From Fictibacillus enclensis (lineage in GTDB: Bacteria > Bacillota > Bacilli > Bacillales > Fictibacillaceae), in the NCBI RefSeq assembly GCF_001457035.1, contig NZ_KQ758617.1, forward strand, positions 1,364,001 to 1,428,000: 64,000 nucleotides of DNA, written 5' to 3'. A program made the position numbers and the translations under genes. Of this stretch, positions 7,976-15,989 are shown in pieces. The notes beneath the pieces were generated by a model. It saw nothing but the letters and a program-made list of their open reading frames with translations, was not told the origin of the DNA and did not search any database. How positions within the stretch are numbered: position 1 is the first letter of the stretch; every line of letters begins with the position of its first letter.

Positions 7976-9181
7976 ATGAAAAACCACCGCCTGAACCGGA
8001 CGCTTTCCAAAGCCTTTCTTATCCCTTCCGCTCTCACAGCCCGCTTTTTTAAACGTCTTAAACCGGCTGCAGAAGAATGTTTTTGGAAAATGTCCCCAGA
8101 TGATAAAAACTGGCTGTCTTTCCGGCTTAAAGTGCTTGATTTCGATGGGAAAATTCCTGTATATATTGGCGATGAAAAGAGGATCATTGAGGACATTCTG
8201 CAACAAACGAGTGAAAAAAACCAAAATAATATTACCCGAACAGAGGCCTATTACCGATATTTCAAACGGCATCAGGAACTGCATTGGGCTTTTCTGGCAC
8301 ATATGGTCTCACGTAACGCAGGCTATCATATGACCGACCTTCAGGGAGAATTTTTGAAGAGGCTGCTTACTGATGAACAACGGGAAAAGATTTACTGGAC
8401 GCTGGAAACAGCCAATAGTTTAATCTTTCAGGACGTTTATCCTCAATTGCTGCTGTATGAAGAAAGCAAAAGAATGGGAAGGAGTTTATTTCATCTGCTT
8501 AAAGGATTTGATATTTCTTCATTCATGAAGGGAGTATGGGAGCAATTTTTCTGGAAGAAAGACAGCCGGATTCTTACGATGGCTTTAATTATCAATGAAC
8601 AAAACGTGATTGAAAAGGAAGTAATTCAAAATGATATCCATAAAGAAGTCTTTCAAAGTCTCCCTTTTCAGCTGCAAAATCTGTTTCAGCTGACCAAGAT
8701 CTTTTTTCCGGTGGCAGGTGAGAAGCCTAAGTTGGCCGGAATCTCTGTAACAGCGTTTCGTGATCTTTCCAAACGGATAAAAGTTGGAAAGCGCCTGTAC
8801 AGCCTGCTCTTTCATGAAAGAATATTCTCAGGGGCTTTGCAATTTGCGGACCGGCAAATGCATACAGGATCAAGAGCAGACTATTGGGGACATGTTTTCA
8901 GTTCGGATGCAGCCGTTTATTTGCCCCACTATAAAAAGGAACGAATCCGGTTTTTTTCGCTAAAAAGAAAAGCATCCCGATTTTACAGTCCCGAGCTCCT
9001 GTCATGCTGGAATATCTTTTACAGCAATGCTTCCAAAAAGGAAGACTGGTTTAGCGGGACAGCGCTGCCACCGTTGTTTGATGGCATTCCTCACGAAAAA
9101 CCGCTGTTTATCGACCGTGCGTACTGGATTGATCTTCATCATCTGGAGGGAGCTGTTTTGGCAAAACAGCTGTTTACATAA
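7976..9181 (+). CDS. yppC: DUF2515 family protein, YppC-like
   Basis: The 401-residue protein matches the Bacillus YppC family (DUF2515) in length and in patterns such as ITRTEAYYRYFKRHQELHWAFLAHMVSRNAG. It has no signal peptide. No enzyme motif is apparent. In B. subtilis yppC lies near yppD-yppG, and here the next gene is a convergent yppG-like gene, which supports the assignment. Start ATG 7976 follows GAAGGAGAT. Function is unknown. Confidence 0.85.
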   Translation: MKNHRLNRTLSKAFLIPSALTARFFKRLKPAAEECFWKMSPDDKNWLSFRLKVLDFDGKIPVYIGDEKRIIEDILQQTSEKNQNNITRTEAYYRYFKRHQELHWAFLAHMVSRNAGYHMTDLQGEFLKRLLTDEQREKIYWTLETANSLIFQDVYPQLLLYEESKRMGRSLFHLLKGFDISSFMKGVWEQFFWKKDSRILTMALIINEQNVIEKEVIQNDIHKEVFQSLPFQLQNLFQLTKIFFPVAGEKPKLAGISVTAFRDLSKRIKVGKRLYSLLFHERIFSGALQFADRQMHTGSRADYWGHVFSSDAAVYLPHYKKERIRFFSLKRKASRFYSPELLSCWNIFYSNASKKEDWFSGTALPPLFDGIPHEKPLFIDRAYWIDLHHLEGAVLAKQLFT

Positions 9182-9213
9182 AAAAAGACTCAAAAGCTTG
9201 AGTCTCTTTTTGT
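9181..9213. terminator. Shared bidirectional terminator between yppC and yppG
   Basis: GACTCAA-aagc-TTGAGTC (9187-9204) has A6 on the left and a CTCTTTTT tract on the right, so it can stop transcripts from both convergent genes. Confidence 0.9.
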
Positions 9214-9214
9214 G

Positions 9215-9718
9215 TTATTTGAAGAGGGAAATAATCGAACCCAATTGCTGCATCATACCCATGGCCGAGTTAATGCCGTTAAATGTCTTTCCCCAGCTGA
9301 ATTGGCCGCCGGGATTTTGGAAAGGCTGCTGCTGATTGAATGGAAACTGCTGGCCTCCGGGAAAACTTCCATTTCCAAAAGGAAATCCATTTGGCAGGGA
9401 AGGCAGGTTAGATTGCGAGGCTTTCGTGTTTGGCTGTTTGCCGTTTCCTCCCTGAGGCATAAAGTAGGGGTTGTATGGATAGGGTGGACGTGGCGGCAGC
9501 ATTTGAGGGTTCATATAGGCACCCGGACCTGGAGGGGGCAGAAAGGCGCCCATTGCTGCTTCAGGGCCAAATCCCTGAGCAGGAGCTGGAAACGGGGGCC
9601 GCGGCGGGGAAGGTTCAATCAGTTCAGGATGGTGGGAAACAGATTCTTTGTGGAATGGGTCATATCCGCCATAAGGAAAAAAGCGCAGAGATTCGTTGTT
9701 TTTTCTGCATCTGGACAA
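9215..9718 (-). CDS. yppG: YppG-like proline/glycine-rich protein
   Basis: The 167-residue product is of low complexity: residues about 30-80 are rich in proline (PSPPRPPFPAPAQ, LPPPGPGAYM) and 85-150 in Gly/Asn/Gln/Phe, ending in a hydrophobic MMQQLGSIISLF. This fits the YppG family of Bacillus, whose role is not established. An in-frame GTG at 9727 is embedded in the ribosome site GAGGTG; the TTG at 9718, five bases after that site, is the better start. Such composition suggests a disordered, possibly surface or spore-associated protein, but that is inference. Confidence 0.75.
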   Translation of the reverse strand: MSRCRKNNESLRFFPYGGYDPFHKESVSHHPELIEPSPPRPPFPAPAQGFGPEAAMGAFLPPPGPGAYMNPQMLPPRPPYPYNPYFMPQGGNGKQPNTKASQSNLPSLPNGFPFGNGSFPGGQQFPFNQQQPFQNPGGQFSWGKTFNGINSAMGMMQQLGSIISLFK

Positions 9719-9808
9719 ATTTTTCACCTCAAATTGGTTTTCTTCCTATGTATATGCTTGTTTACAGGAAATCGTATAGACAAGGGTCTCGGGTATAATC
9801 AGAATGAA

Positions 9809-9842
9809 CAAAGAAAAAGCCTCAAGGGATTCCCTGAGGCTT
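9809..9842 (-). terminator. Terminator of the ykaA-pit operon
   Basis: GCCTCAAGGG / CCCTGAGGC (9819-9840) is followed on the minus strand by CTTTTTCTTT, eight bases past the pit stop codon. Confidence 0.88.
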
Positions 9843-9849
9843 GGTTCAT

Positions 9850-10857
9850 TTAAAGAAATAGATTCAATATTTGATAGACGATGGCAGCAATAACGGCGGA
9901 AATAGGGAGGGTAATAATCCATGTCATGACAATGCGTCTCGCAACGCCCCATTTTACACCTTTCACTCGTTTCGCTGAACCAACCCCCATAATTGCTGAG
10001 GAAATAACATGAGTTGTACTGACCGGCAGCTTTAAGGCTGTAAATGTAAAGATGATAATAGCAGATGATAAATCAGCTGCTGCACCGTTTACCGGCTGAA
10101 GCTTCATGATTTTTCCGCCAACGGTTTTAATGATCTTCCACCCGCCGACAGATGTACCGATACCCATGGAAAGCGCCGCAGCCACCCTTACCCACATAGG
10201 AATGCCTTCTGTTGTATGATATCCACCGGCAATCAAAGCAAGAGTAATGATCCCCATTGCTTTTTGCGCGTCATTCGTTCCATGTGAGAAGGATTGAAGC
10301 GCCGCTGTGAAGATCTGAAACGTACGGAACCCTTTGTTGGTTTTCGTCTTGTTGAAATTTTTGAAAATAGCTGCAAAGATGCTCATGATTATAAAGCCGA
10401 CAGCCAAAGCCACAAACGGCGATATGACTAAAGCCTGAATGATTTTCACGAAGCCATCGTAGTTTAAAACACCGAATCCTGCAGCAGAAATTGCTGCACC
10501 GGCAATGGAACCGATAATGGCATGCGAGGAACTGGAAGGAATCCCGTAGTACCAGGTAATCAAGTTCCATGCAATTCCGGAAATCAGGGCAGACAGCACA
10601 ATCATCAGCCCGATTTTTTCATCGCTGAACTGGAATGGATCAACGATGTCTTTACTTACACTTTTTGCAACTCCTGTAAAGGTAAGGGCACCGACAAAGT
10701 TCATTGTTGCCGCCATCACAATCGCTACCTTTGGAGGAAGAGCTTTTGTAGACACAGAGGTCGCAATTGCATTGGCGGTATCATGAAATCCGTTAATAAA
10801 ATCAAACGCCAGAGCAAAAATCACGACTAAAATAATCAGAACAAATAATATATCCAT
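9850..10857 (-). CDS. pit: Low-affinity inorganic phosphate transporter, PiT family
   Basis: The protein (335 residues from this start) has about ten hydrophobic segments and the two duplicated PiT signatures: DFINGFHDTANAIAT near the N-terminus and SHGTNDAQKAMGI in the middle. The family couples phosphate uptake to the proton gradient, often as a metal-phosphate complex. An in-frame TTG at 10863 exists, but AAGGAGTG is better placed for the ATG at 10857. It follows ykaA by 13 bases on the same strand and shares its promoter. Confidence 0.95.
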   Translation of the reverse strand: MDILFVLIILVVIFALAFDFINGFHDTANAIATSVSTKALPPKVAIVMAATMNFVGALTFTGVAKSVSKDIVDPFQFSDEKIGLMIVLSALISGIAWNLITWYYGIPSSSSHAIIGSIAGAAISAAGFGVLNYDGFVKIIQALVISPFVALAVGFIIMSIFAAIFKNFNKTKTNKGFRTFQIFTAALQSFSHGTNDAQKAMGIITLALIAGGYHTTEGIPMWVRVAAALSMGIGTSVGGWKIIKTVGGKIMKLQPVNGAAADLSSAIIIFTFTALKLPVSTTHVISSAIMGVGSAKRVKGVKWGVARRIVMTWIITLPISAVIAAIVYQILNLFL

Positions 10858-10870
10858 AGCCAATCACTCC

Positions 10871-11491
10871 TTAGGCATTTCGCATGATGATAGTTTCGAG
10901 AGTATCGGCCACGTCTTCTGTGCTGTCAGAGATCGCTTCAAGAAGCTCATAAAGTTCTTTATACTGAATAATTTTGATAGGGTCCTTTTCCATGCTGAAC
11001 AAGTTTTTGATACTTACACGAAGAAGGTCATCCACTACAGATTCAAGGTCATTCAATTTAATCGCATGAGGACGGATTTCCATTAGTTTTTTCTTGTGAA
11101 GCAACTTGGCAGATTCGGCAACTTCATAAGTTGCTTCAAGAATGTGTCCTGCGAACTTCACCATGTATTGGTCGGGTTTAACAATATTGTACATTTCGAA
11201 GCGGGAAGCACATTGTTCCATGCCGTCCAGGATATCATCCATTTTATTCGCAAGTTCCAAAATGTCTTCACGTTCTAAGGGAGTAATAAAGGTTTTATTT
11301 AAACCGATAATGAGCTCATGAATAAAGTCATCGCCCTTGTTTTCGTATTCTTTCATTTTTCTCGCAAATTCTTTCAAATCTGCTTCGGAACCGATTTTAA
11401 AATCCACAAAGTACTGAGCGGAGTCACGAACGTTATCTGCGATGCTTGATAGTAAGTCCAGAAACAAATCCTTTTTTGATCCAAAAATCAT
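10871..11491 (-). CDS. ykaA: DUF47 / PhoU-like accessory protein of the phosphate transporter
   Basis: The 206-residue, mostly helical protein belongs to the DUF47 family, structurally related to PhoU. It is first in a two-gene operon with pit, an arrangement conserved across many bacteria and archaea, and is thought to modulate the transporter. Conserved patterns include YENKGDDFIHELI and LEREDILELANKMDDILD, with acidic and histidine residues expected to bind metals. Ribosome site CGGAGG precedes ATG 11491. Confidence 0.92.
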   Translation of the reverse strand: MIFGSKKDLFLDLLSSIADNVRDSAQYFVDFKIGSEADLKEFARKMKEYENKGDDFIHELIIGLNKTFITPLEREDILELANKMDDILDGMEQCASRFEMYNIVKPDQYMVKFAGHILEATYEVAESAKLLHKKKLMEIRPHAIKLNDLESVVDDLLRVSIKNLFSMEKDPIKIIQYKELYELLEAISDSTEDVADTLETIIMRNA

Positions 11492-11562
11492 TGACTAAAA
11501 CCTCCGTTTGTTAAGAAAAAGTAAATTTACCCTAAATAATTTGTTAACCCAAACCATTCGTA

Positions 11563-11591
11563 ATTATAACTTTAATGATTGTAAAGATAAA
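11563..11591 (-). promoter_or_regulatory. Promoter of ykaA-pit
   Basis: Read on the minus strand, TTTATC (11591-11586) and TATAAT (11568-11563) are separated by 17 bases, about 70 bases before the ykaA start. Confidence 0.6.
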
Positions 11592-11596
11592 CAGCT

Positions 11597-11634
11597 TTTA
11601 CAATTTGAAATAAAACATTTACAAATGCTTTACA
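11597..11634. promoter_or_regulatory. TTTACA direct repeats: candidate PhoP (or WalR) boxes before ykaA-pit
   Basis: TTTACA occurs on the plus strand at 11597, 11618 and 11629. The last two are separated by exactly five bases, the spacing of PhoP and WalR half-sites. On the other strand this pair reads TGTAAA-N5-TGTAAA, which also satisfies the WalR consensus. The array ends six bases upstream of the -35 box, a normal activator position. A link to phosphate makes PhoP the first guess. Confidence 0.5.
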
Positions 11635-11675
11635 ATTTAAAAACATTCACCTATAAAGTATACCCCCTAAGACAT

Positions 11676-11705
11676 AAAAACAGCAGCCCCCGCTGCTGTT
11701 TTTTG
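11676..11705 (-). terminator. Second hairpin terminator between tRNA-Pro and ykaA
   Basis: AACAGCAGC-cccc-GCTGCTGTT has A5 and T6 flanks, so it works in either direction. On the minus strand it would stop read-through from tRNA-Pro before it reaches the phosphate operon promoter. Confidence 0.65.
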
Positions 11706-11910
11706 ATTATGTACCCCGGTCGAAAAAAAGGATTCAAAATCTGCGCTCTTTTGCAGTCCATATATGAGATAGTGCAGATTCTATATGTGTTTAATACCAT
11801 TTTCCCCTACCTGAATTCAGTTTAACCACAAGCAGAATATGTAGTCAAGAATTGAAGACAGGAGCTCTGAATGTAAGCGTTTCAATCAGGTGTTGGTTGA
11901 AAACCATAAT

Positions 11911-11955
11911 AAAAAAGACCACCAAATGAATGTTTTCAGAAATGGTCTTTATGAG
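11911..11955 (-). terminator. Terminator of tRNA-Pro
   Basis: On the minus strand AAAGACCA pairs with TGGTCTTT (one flank imperfect), and the hairpin ends in TTTTTTATTA. It lies about 70 bases past the tRNA 3' end. Confidence 0.6.
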
Positions 11956-12023
11956 CAAAACGGGATCGGGAAGGAAGAAAATCATTGCTTCAAATCCCGT
12001 GATCTTATGTAAGTTTAGTGCAC

Positions 12024-12100
12024 TGGTCGGGATGACAGGATTTGAACCTGCGGCCTCATGCACCCCATGCATGCGCGCTACCAAGCTGCGCCACATCCCG
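12024..12100 (-). tRNA. tRNA-Pro, anticodon GGG
   Basis: The 77-base cloverleaf has acceptor stem CGGGATG/CATCCCG, D-arm with GCGC stems, anticodon stem CATGC/GCATG with loop ATGGGGT (anticodon GGG), T-arm with GGTTCAAATCC, and an encoded CCA end. It reads proline CCC/CCU codons and stands alone rather than in an rRNA-linked cluster. Confidence 0.96.
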
Positions 12101-12220
12101 TAAAGTAATTAAAATATATCATCCCATCAAAATAATTGGCAAGAAATTTATTCGGAATTTTCGTACCTCTTTCCCTCTTTCTTCATATTTTATAAATAAT
12201 TGAGTGCGAAAGGTGCGAGC

Positions 12221-12889
12221 ATGATGGGCTTATCTTGGAAAGTGCATTCTCATTATACTGCCTTGGGGGACTCCATTTCCGTAGGAATCGGTTCTTCTGA
12301 TGAATGGGGAAGCTTTGCTCAAAGGTATCATCTGTTGACCGAGCATGCGTTGCTTAAGACGTACGACCTTCATAACTACTCCAAAAACGGGTATACGACC
12401 CAGGATGTTTTGGCATCCATTGAGGAACCGAAGGTGAGAAAGGCTTTGCAACGGTCGGAAATTATTACGATAACCGCCGGAGGAAATGACTTGATCAAAG
12501 CCGGAAAAAAATACTTGTTAAACAAACAAGAGGCAGAACTCCACATGACGTTAAAAGAGTGCCAAAAAAATATGAGCCATATATTGAAACAGATTATTCA
12601 GCTTAAAGAAAAAGGAAGAAGCAGCTATATTATCCGGTTGACGAATATTTATAATCCTTACCACCGCTGGGACACCGCATACAAATGGGTCAGGCTTTTC
12701 AACCGCCATATCGAGAGCTTTCAAACCTTGCCGAATGTAAAAGTGGCGGATATTTATTCTTTATTCGTTGGACGTGAAAAAGAACTTTTGTCCTGGGACA
12801 GCATCCATCCGAACAACGTCGGGCACAGGGTGATCGCGCAGGCTGTATACGACACAGGGTACGGGCGGCTCAGCCCGCACCTTGACTGA
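12221..12889 (+). CDS. SGNH/GDSL-family lipase or esterase
   Basis: The 222-residue protein has the SGNH blocks in order: GDSISVG (catalytic serine, about residue 15), TAGGNDLI (Gly and Asn of the oxyanion hole) and SWDSIHPNNVGH (catalytic Asp and His). No signal peptide is visible, so it is probably cytoplasmic. The substrate cannot be told from sequence. ATG 12221 follows AAAGGTG; an upstream TTG at 12200 is in frame but poorly placed. Its last 20 bases overlap the convergent sqhC gene. Confidence 0.9.
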   Translation: MMGLSWKVHSHYTALGDSISVGIGSSDEWGSFAQRYHLLTEHALLKTYDLHNYSKNGYTTQDVLASIEEPKVRKALQRSEIITITAGGNDLIKAGKKYLLNKQEAELHMTLKECQKNMSHILKQIIQLKEKGRSSYIIRLTNIYNPYHRWDTAYKWVRLFNRHIESFQTLPNVKVADIYSLFVGREKELLSWDSIHPNNVGHRVIAQAVYDTGYGRLSPHLD

Positions 12890-14735
12890 CGTATTTCGTA
12901 TGCACATGGCTTAAAGCCAGAAGTGGATAGATATGGCTGTAGCTGTGGTAGATCACATAATTGTAGCCTGGGAGGCCGTTGCCTGTCGGATAAGGCTGAG
13001 TTCCAGGCAGATCGTGTGCATGAAGCAGATATCGGACCGCTTTTTCAATTTCGAGGGTAGGCGCGGAATGCAGACAGGTCAGACTGTCTAGTGCCCAGGA
13101 GGTTTGGACAAGGGTTCCATAGGGAAGTGGCGTATAGGTTTGATAAATATCACTTGCACACGATTCCCCCCAGCTTCCGTTATCATGCTGAACGTTACGG
13201 ATCCACTTCTCAGCTTTTTTTAAATGATCATTATCCTGAAGGGAATGGCCTGCCGCAGCCAAACCGGTAACAGCGGCCCATGTTCCATACAGATAGCAAA
13301 CTCCCCAGCGGCCGAGCCATGATCCATCAGCTTCCTGATTATGATGTAACCAGTTGACCGCTTTCTGGATGGATGTGTCATTTAGGGTGAGAGGACTGTA
13401 TGTTCCAAGAAATTCGAGGATCCTGCCTGTCATGTCTGCAAACGAAGCATCAATTAAGGCGTCATATGCATGGTCTATGGGAAGCTCCCCAAGCCATGCT
13501 TTATTTGTATTTTTTTCGAAGGATGCCCAGCCCCCGTCATCATTTTGCATGGCTAAAAGCCAGTTGATTCCCTTTTGCCAGGAATGAAGAATCTGGCCAG
13601 AATAATGGGCAAGAACAGAAAGCGGCCGCAATGCTGCCTGGGTATCATCCGGATCAGGGTGAATTGTATTGCTTTCTGAAAATCCCCATCCTCCCGGAGC
13701 AGCTTCTGGACAGTGGTACTGCCAATCGCCTTTTTCGGTATGCTGATGTTTCAGTAAAAAATGGATCCCTTGTTGGATACACGGGTCTACAGGTGACATT
13801 CCTGATTCCAGCAAAGCGTATAAGCTTAGGGAAGTATCCCAAATAGCGGAGGGCGAGTTTTGGACGATGTAATGCTGCCCATTGTAGCATAGTAGAGAAA
13901 TGATGCCGTAAATCCCATTCTGGATAACGGGAGAATCCATGGAGTATCCCAAAGAGAGAAGTCCATATACCATAAAAACAGTCGAAATAGCATAGCTGAG
14001 CAGGGTTCCGTCCTTCTCGATTCGGTTTAACATATACTTTTCCAGCTTTGCATCGATCGAGTCGGAAGGAATGGCATGATCGCTAAAAAAGCGGATAAAG
14101 GATTGATTTTCAAACTCCTCCCAGCAGCTTTTGTTGTCGCGGGAGGGAGCTAAATCGGCAAGGTATTCTTTAGAAGGGTGAGATATTGAAAATTGGTTTC
14201 TCATGCCAGCAATCATGGGTACAAAATGGATGCGGGCGAAACTGCTTAAGTCAAAAAACTGAAGCGGTGATATGGCCGGCAAATCGATTAACAGGCCGGG
14301 ATCAAAAGGGAGACGGGGCCAGGGAAGTATTCCATTCATTGACAAAAAGGCTTTGGTCAGTAAAGTTGCTTTTTTTAAGCCTCCTTCTGACAAAATAAAG
14401 CTTCTCGCCCGCTGCATGTTTTCGTCATGAATGTCCTGCCCATAATAGCAAAGCGCACAATACGCCTCGATGGTGACAGAAAGATTGCCTTTCTTTTCAT
14501 CAGGGTAAACTCTCCATGTGCCATCGGAAGATTGTTTGGAGAGAATCCGCCGGGCAAGTACGTCTTTCAGATGATGATCCTTCCAGTTAAAAAGAACAAG
14601 CAACACCAATAAATAAGCATCCGTGGTTACCGGGTTTTCAAAACAAAATCGAAAAGAACCATCCTCCTGCTGCATGGAAAGCAGCATATTTCTCCTGGCG
14701 TGGATGCCTTCTTTTAATCCAATGAACGTTTGCAT
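12870..14735 (-). CDS. sqhC: Squalene-hopene-type terpenoid cyclase (SqhC-like)
   Basis: This 621-residue class II terpenoid cyclase is close to B. subtilis SqhC in length and in motifs. The protonating DXDD motif is D361-P-D-D364. Several QW repeats are present, such as QNDDGGWASFE, QEADGSWLGRWGV and QHDNGSWGE, which stabilise the fold. In B. subtilis SqhC cyclises tetraprenyl-beta-curcumene to C35 sesquarterpenes and can also act on squalene; hopanoid formation is the alternative here. A gene for the partner tetraprenyl-beta-curcumene synthase is not in the window. It probably associates with the membrane surface. Confidence 0.93.
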   Translation of the reverse strand: MQTFIGLKEGIHARRNMLLSMQQEDGSFRFCFENPVTTDAYLLVLLVLFNWKDHHLKDVLARRILSKQSSDGTWRVYPDEKKGNLSVTIEAYCALCYYGQDIHDENMQRARSFILSEGGLKKATLLTKAFLSMNGILPWPRLPFDPGLLIDLPAISPLQFFDLSSFARIHFVPMIAGMRNQFSISHPSKEYLADLAPSRDNKSCWEEFENQSFIRFFSDHAIPSDSIDAKLEKYMLNRIEKDGTLLSYAISTVFMVYGLLSLGYSMDSPVIQNGIYGIISLLCYNGQHYIVQNSPSAIWDTSLSLYALLESGMSPVDPCIQQGIHFLLKHQHTEKGDWQYHCPEAAPGGWGFSESNTIHPDPDDTQAALRPLSVLAHYSGQILHSWQKGINWLLAMQNDDGGWASFEKNTNKAWLGELPIDHAYDALIDASFADMTGRILEFLGTYSPLTLNDTSIQKAVNWLHHNQEADGSWLGRWGVCYLYGTWAAVTGLAAAGHSLQDNDHLKKAEKWIRNVQHDNGSWGESCASDIYQTYTPLPYGTLVQTSWALDSLTCLHSAPTLEIEKAVRYLLHAHDLPGTQPYPTGNGLPGYNYVIYHSYSHIYPLLALSHVHTKYVSQGAG

Positions 14736-14807
14736 CTATCTTCACCTTCTGCTCCATTCGTTTTAAATGCATGATCTTCAAACTATATGAAGCAGGTGGT
14801 GTTGTTT

Positions 14808-15266
14808 ATGTTTCAAGACAAGTTGATTCAACGTATTTCTCCCTATTTAAAGCAAGCGCCAGGTGCAATTAGGGACGAAGCTTAAAACCATCCATGGCAG
14901 GAGGTATGAGAACCTCCTGAAACTGATGGATCATTTGACACAATGGATTCTTAGCAGCCGGAAGTCTCATTGCTTCATGGGGATTTGTGGGGAGGAAACT
15001 GGATGAGTGATTCAAAGGGAGAACCGGTGTTAATTGACCCGGCCATTCTTTACGGGCACAGTGAGATGGATCTGGCGTTTACCGAACGTTTTGGAGGATA
15101 TTCTCCTTCCTTTTATGAGGCGTATACATACTATCGTCCGCTCGGACAAGATTATGAGGATCGGAAAGAATTGTATCAGCTCTTTTACCTTATCGTGCAT
15201 TTAAATTTATTTGGACAAGGATACGGTTCATCAGTTGACCGCGTCCTGCTTCGGTTTCAATCCTGA
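14808..15266 (+). pseudogene. Fructosamine kinase remnant (deleted and frameshifted)
   Basis: Three pieces of a ketosamine/fructosamine kinase gene remain. A start at 14808 behind AAGCAGGTGG gives about 25 N-terminal residues and then a stop. A middle piece near 14902-14965 reads RYENLLKLMDHLTQWIL in another frame. From 14970 an open frame of about 98 residues contains LLHGDLWGGNW and VLIDPAILYGHSEMDLAF, the catalytic and metal-binding motifs, and ends at 15266. The intact family is about 290 residues, so roughly 130 are missing plus one frameshift. The 3' end overlaps yjdF on the other strand by 36 bases. Confidence 0.8.
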
Positions 15267-15866
15267 CTCAGACATTTTTCTGTCATGAAAACGGGTGAAC
15301 AGGATTAAACACACAATGCCGCCCAGAAAGGCCAGGCTCATGTCCCATTGGGAGTCCCATAGATCCCCCTGTGTGCCCAAAAAATCCTTTGCCGGTGTAC
15401 CGGCGATTTTTGCTGTCAGCCATTCAACAATTTCATACAGGGCAGCGATGGACATGACAAAACTCATGCTGATGGCGCTTGTCCAAAATTTGTTCTTTAT
15501 ACCCGTTGAACGGAAGAGCACTTCCCGAATGGGCAGAATCGCAAACCCTTTCAAAAAATGGCCAAATCGGTCGTAATCATTCCGCTGGAAGTGGCCGGCT
15601 TTTTGGATGCTTTCAAACAAAGGAACATCATCATAGGTATAATGCCCTCCAATAAACATCATGAGAATCAAAACAGTAAGGCCTGTATAAGAGAGAGTGG
15701 TCAGTGAAAAACGATGATACGTGAAGAGAAGAACAAGTAACAATGCCACAGCGGGTGTGACCTCTAGAGCCCATGTAAAGTAATCCCGGGGTTGAATCGC
15801 TGACCATATAAAAACAGTGGCTATGGTTGCCAAGAGAATCATATCAATGATCTTAAAACGAGGCAT
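15231..15866 (-). CDS. yjdF: DUF2238 membrane protein, YjdF-like
   Basis: The 211-residue protein has about five to six hydrophobic segments (for example MILLATIATVFIW, VALLLVLLFTY and MSLAFLGGIVCLILF). The central GHFLKGFAILPIRE, ALYEIVEWL and GTQGDLWDSQWDM patterns are those of DUF2238 (YjdF in B. subtilis). Its function is unknown. It reads convergently into the fructosamine kinase remnant. Confidence 0.85.
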   Translation of the reverse strand: MPRFKIIDMILLATIATVFIWSAIQPRDYFTWALEVTPAVALLLVLLFTYHRFSLTTLSYTGLTVLILMMFIGGHYTYDDVPLFESIQKAGHFQRNDYDRFGHFLKGFAILPIREVLFRSTGIKNKFWTSAISMSFVMSIAALYEIVEWLTAKIAGTPAKDFLGTQGDLWDSQWDMSLAFLGGIVCLILFTRFHDRKMSESGLKPKQDAVN

Positions 15867-15944
15867 GTTGTGACAGCTCCTTCCGTTTCTCTCTAACAGT
15901 ATGAAGAAGAGCAGGGAAGGCTATACCTTTAATTACTACAAACA

Positions 15945-15983
15945 AAAAACGATCACCCCAAAATGAATTGGGATAATCGTGTT
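15945..15983 (-). terminator. Terminator of proC
   Basis: On the minus strand, CGATTATCCC pairs with GGGGTGATCG around a loop, followed by TTTTTTGTTTG, just after the proC stop. Confidence 0.85.
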
Positions 15984-15989
15984 GCAGTT

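Noticed and set aside
9212-9853. A 213-codon plus-strand frame opposite yppG
   Set aside because: It is the complement of the low-complexity Pro/Gly-rich yppG gene, has no ribosome site and runs through the pit terminator.
11508-11825. A 105-codon open frame on the plus strand upstream of ykaA
   Set aside because: It covers the ykaA promoter, the TTTACA repeats and a terminator hairpin, has no convincing ribosome site and is AT-rich by nature; it is regulatory DNA.
11871-11890. A cre-like TGTAAGCGTTTCAA downstream of tRNA-Pro
   Set aside because: It has two mismatches in the right half and lies after a tRNA terminator, with no promoter to control.
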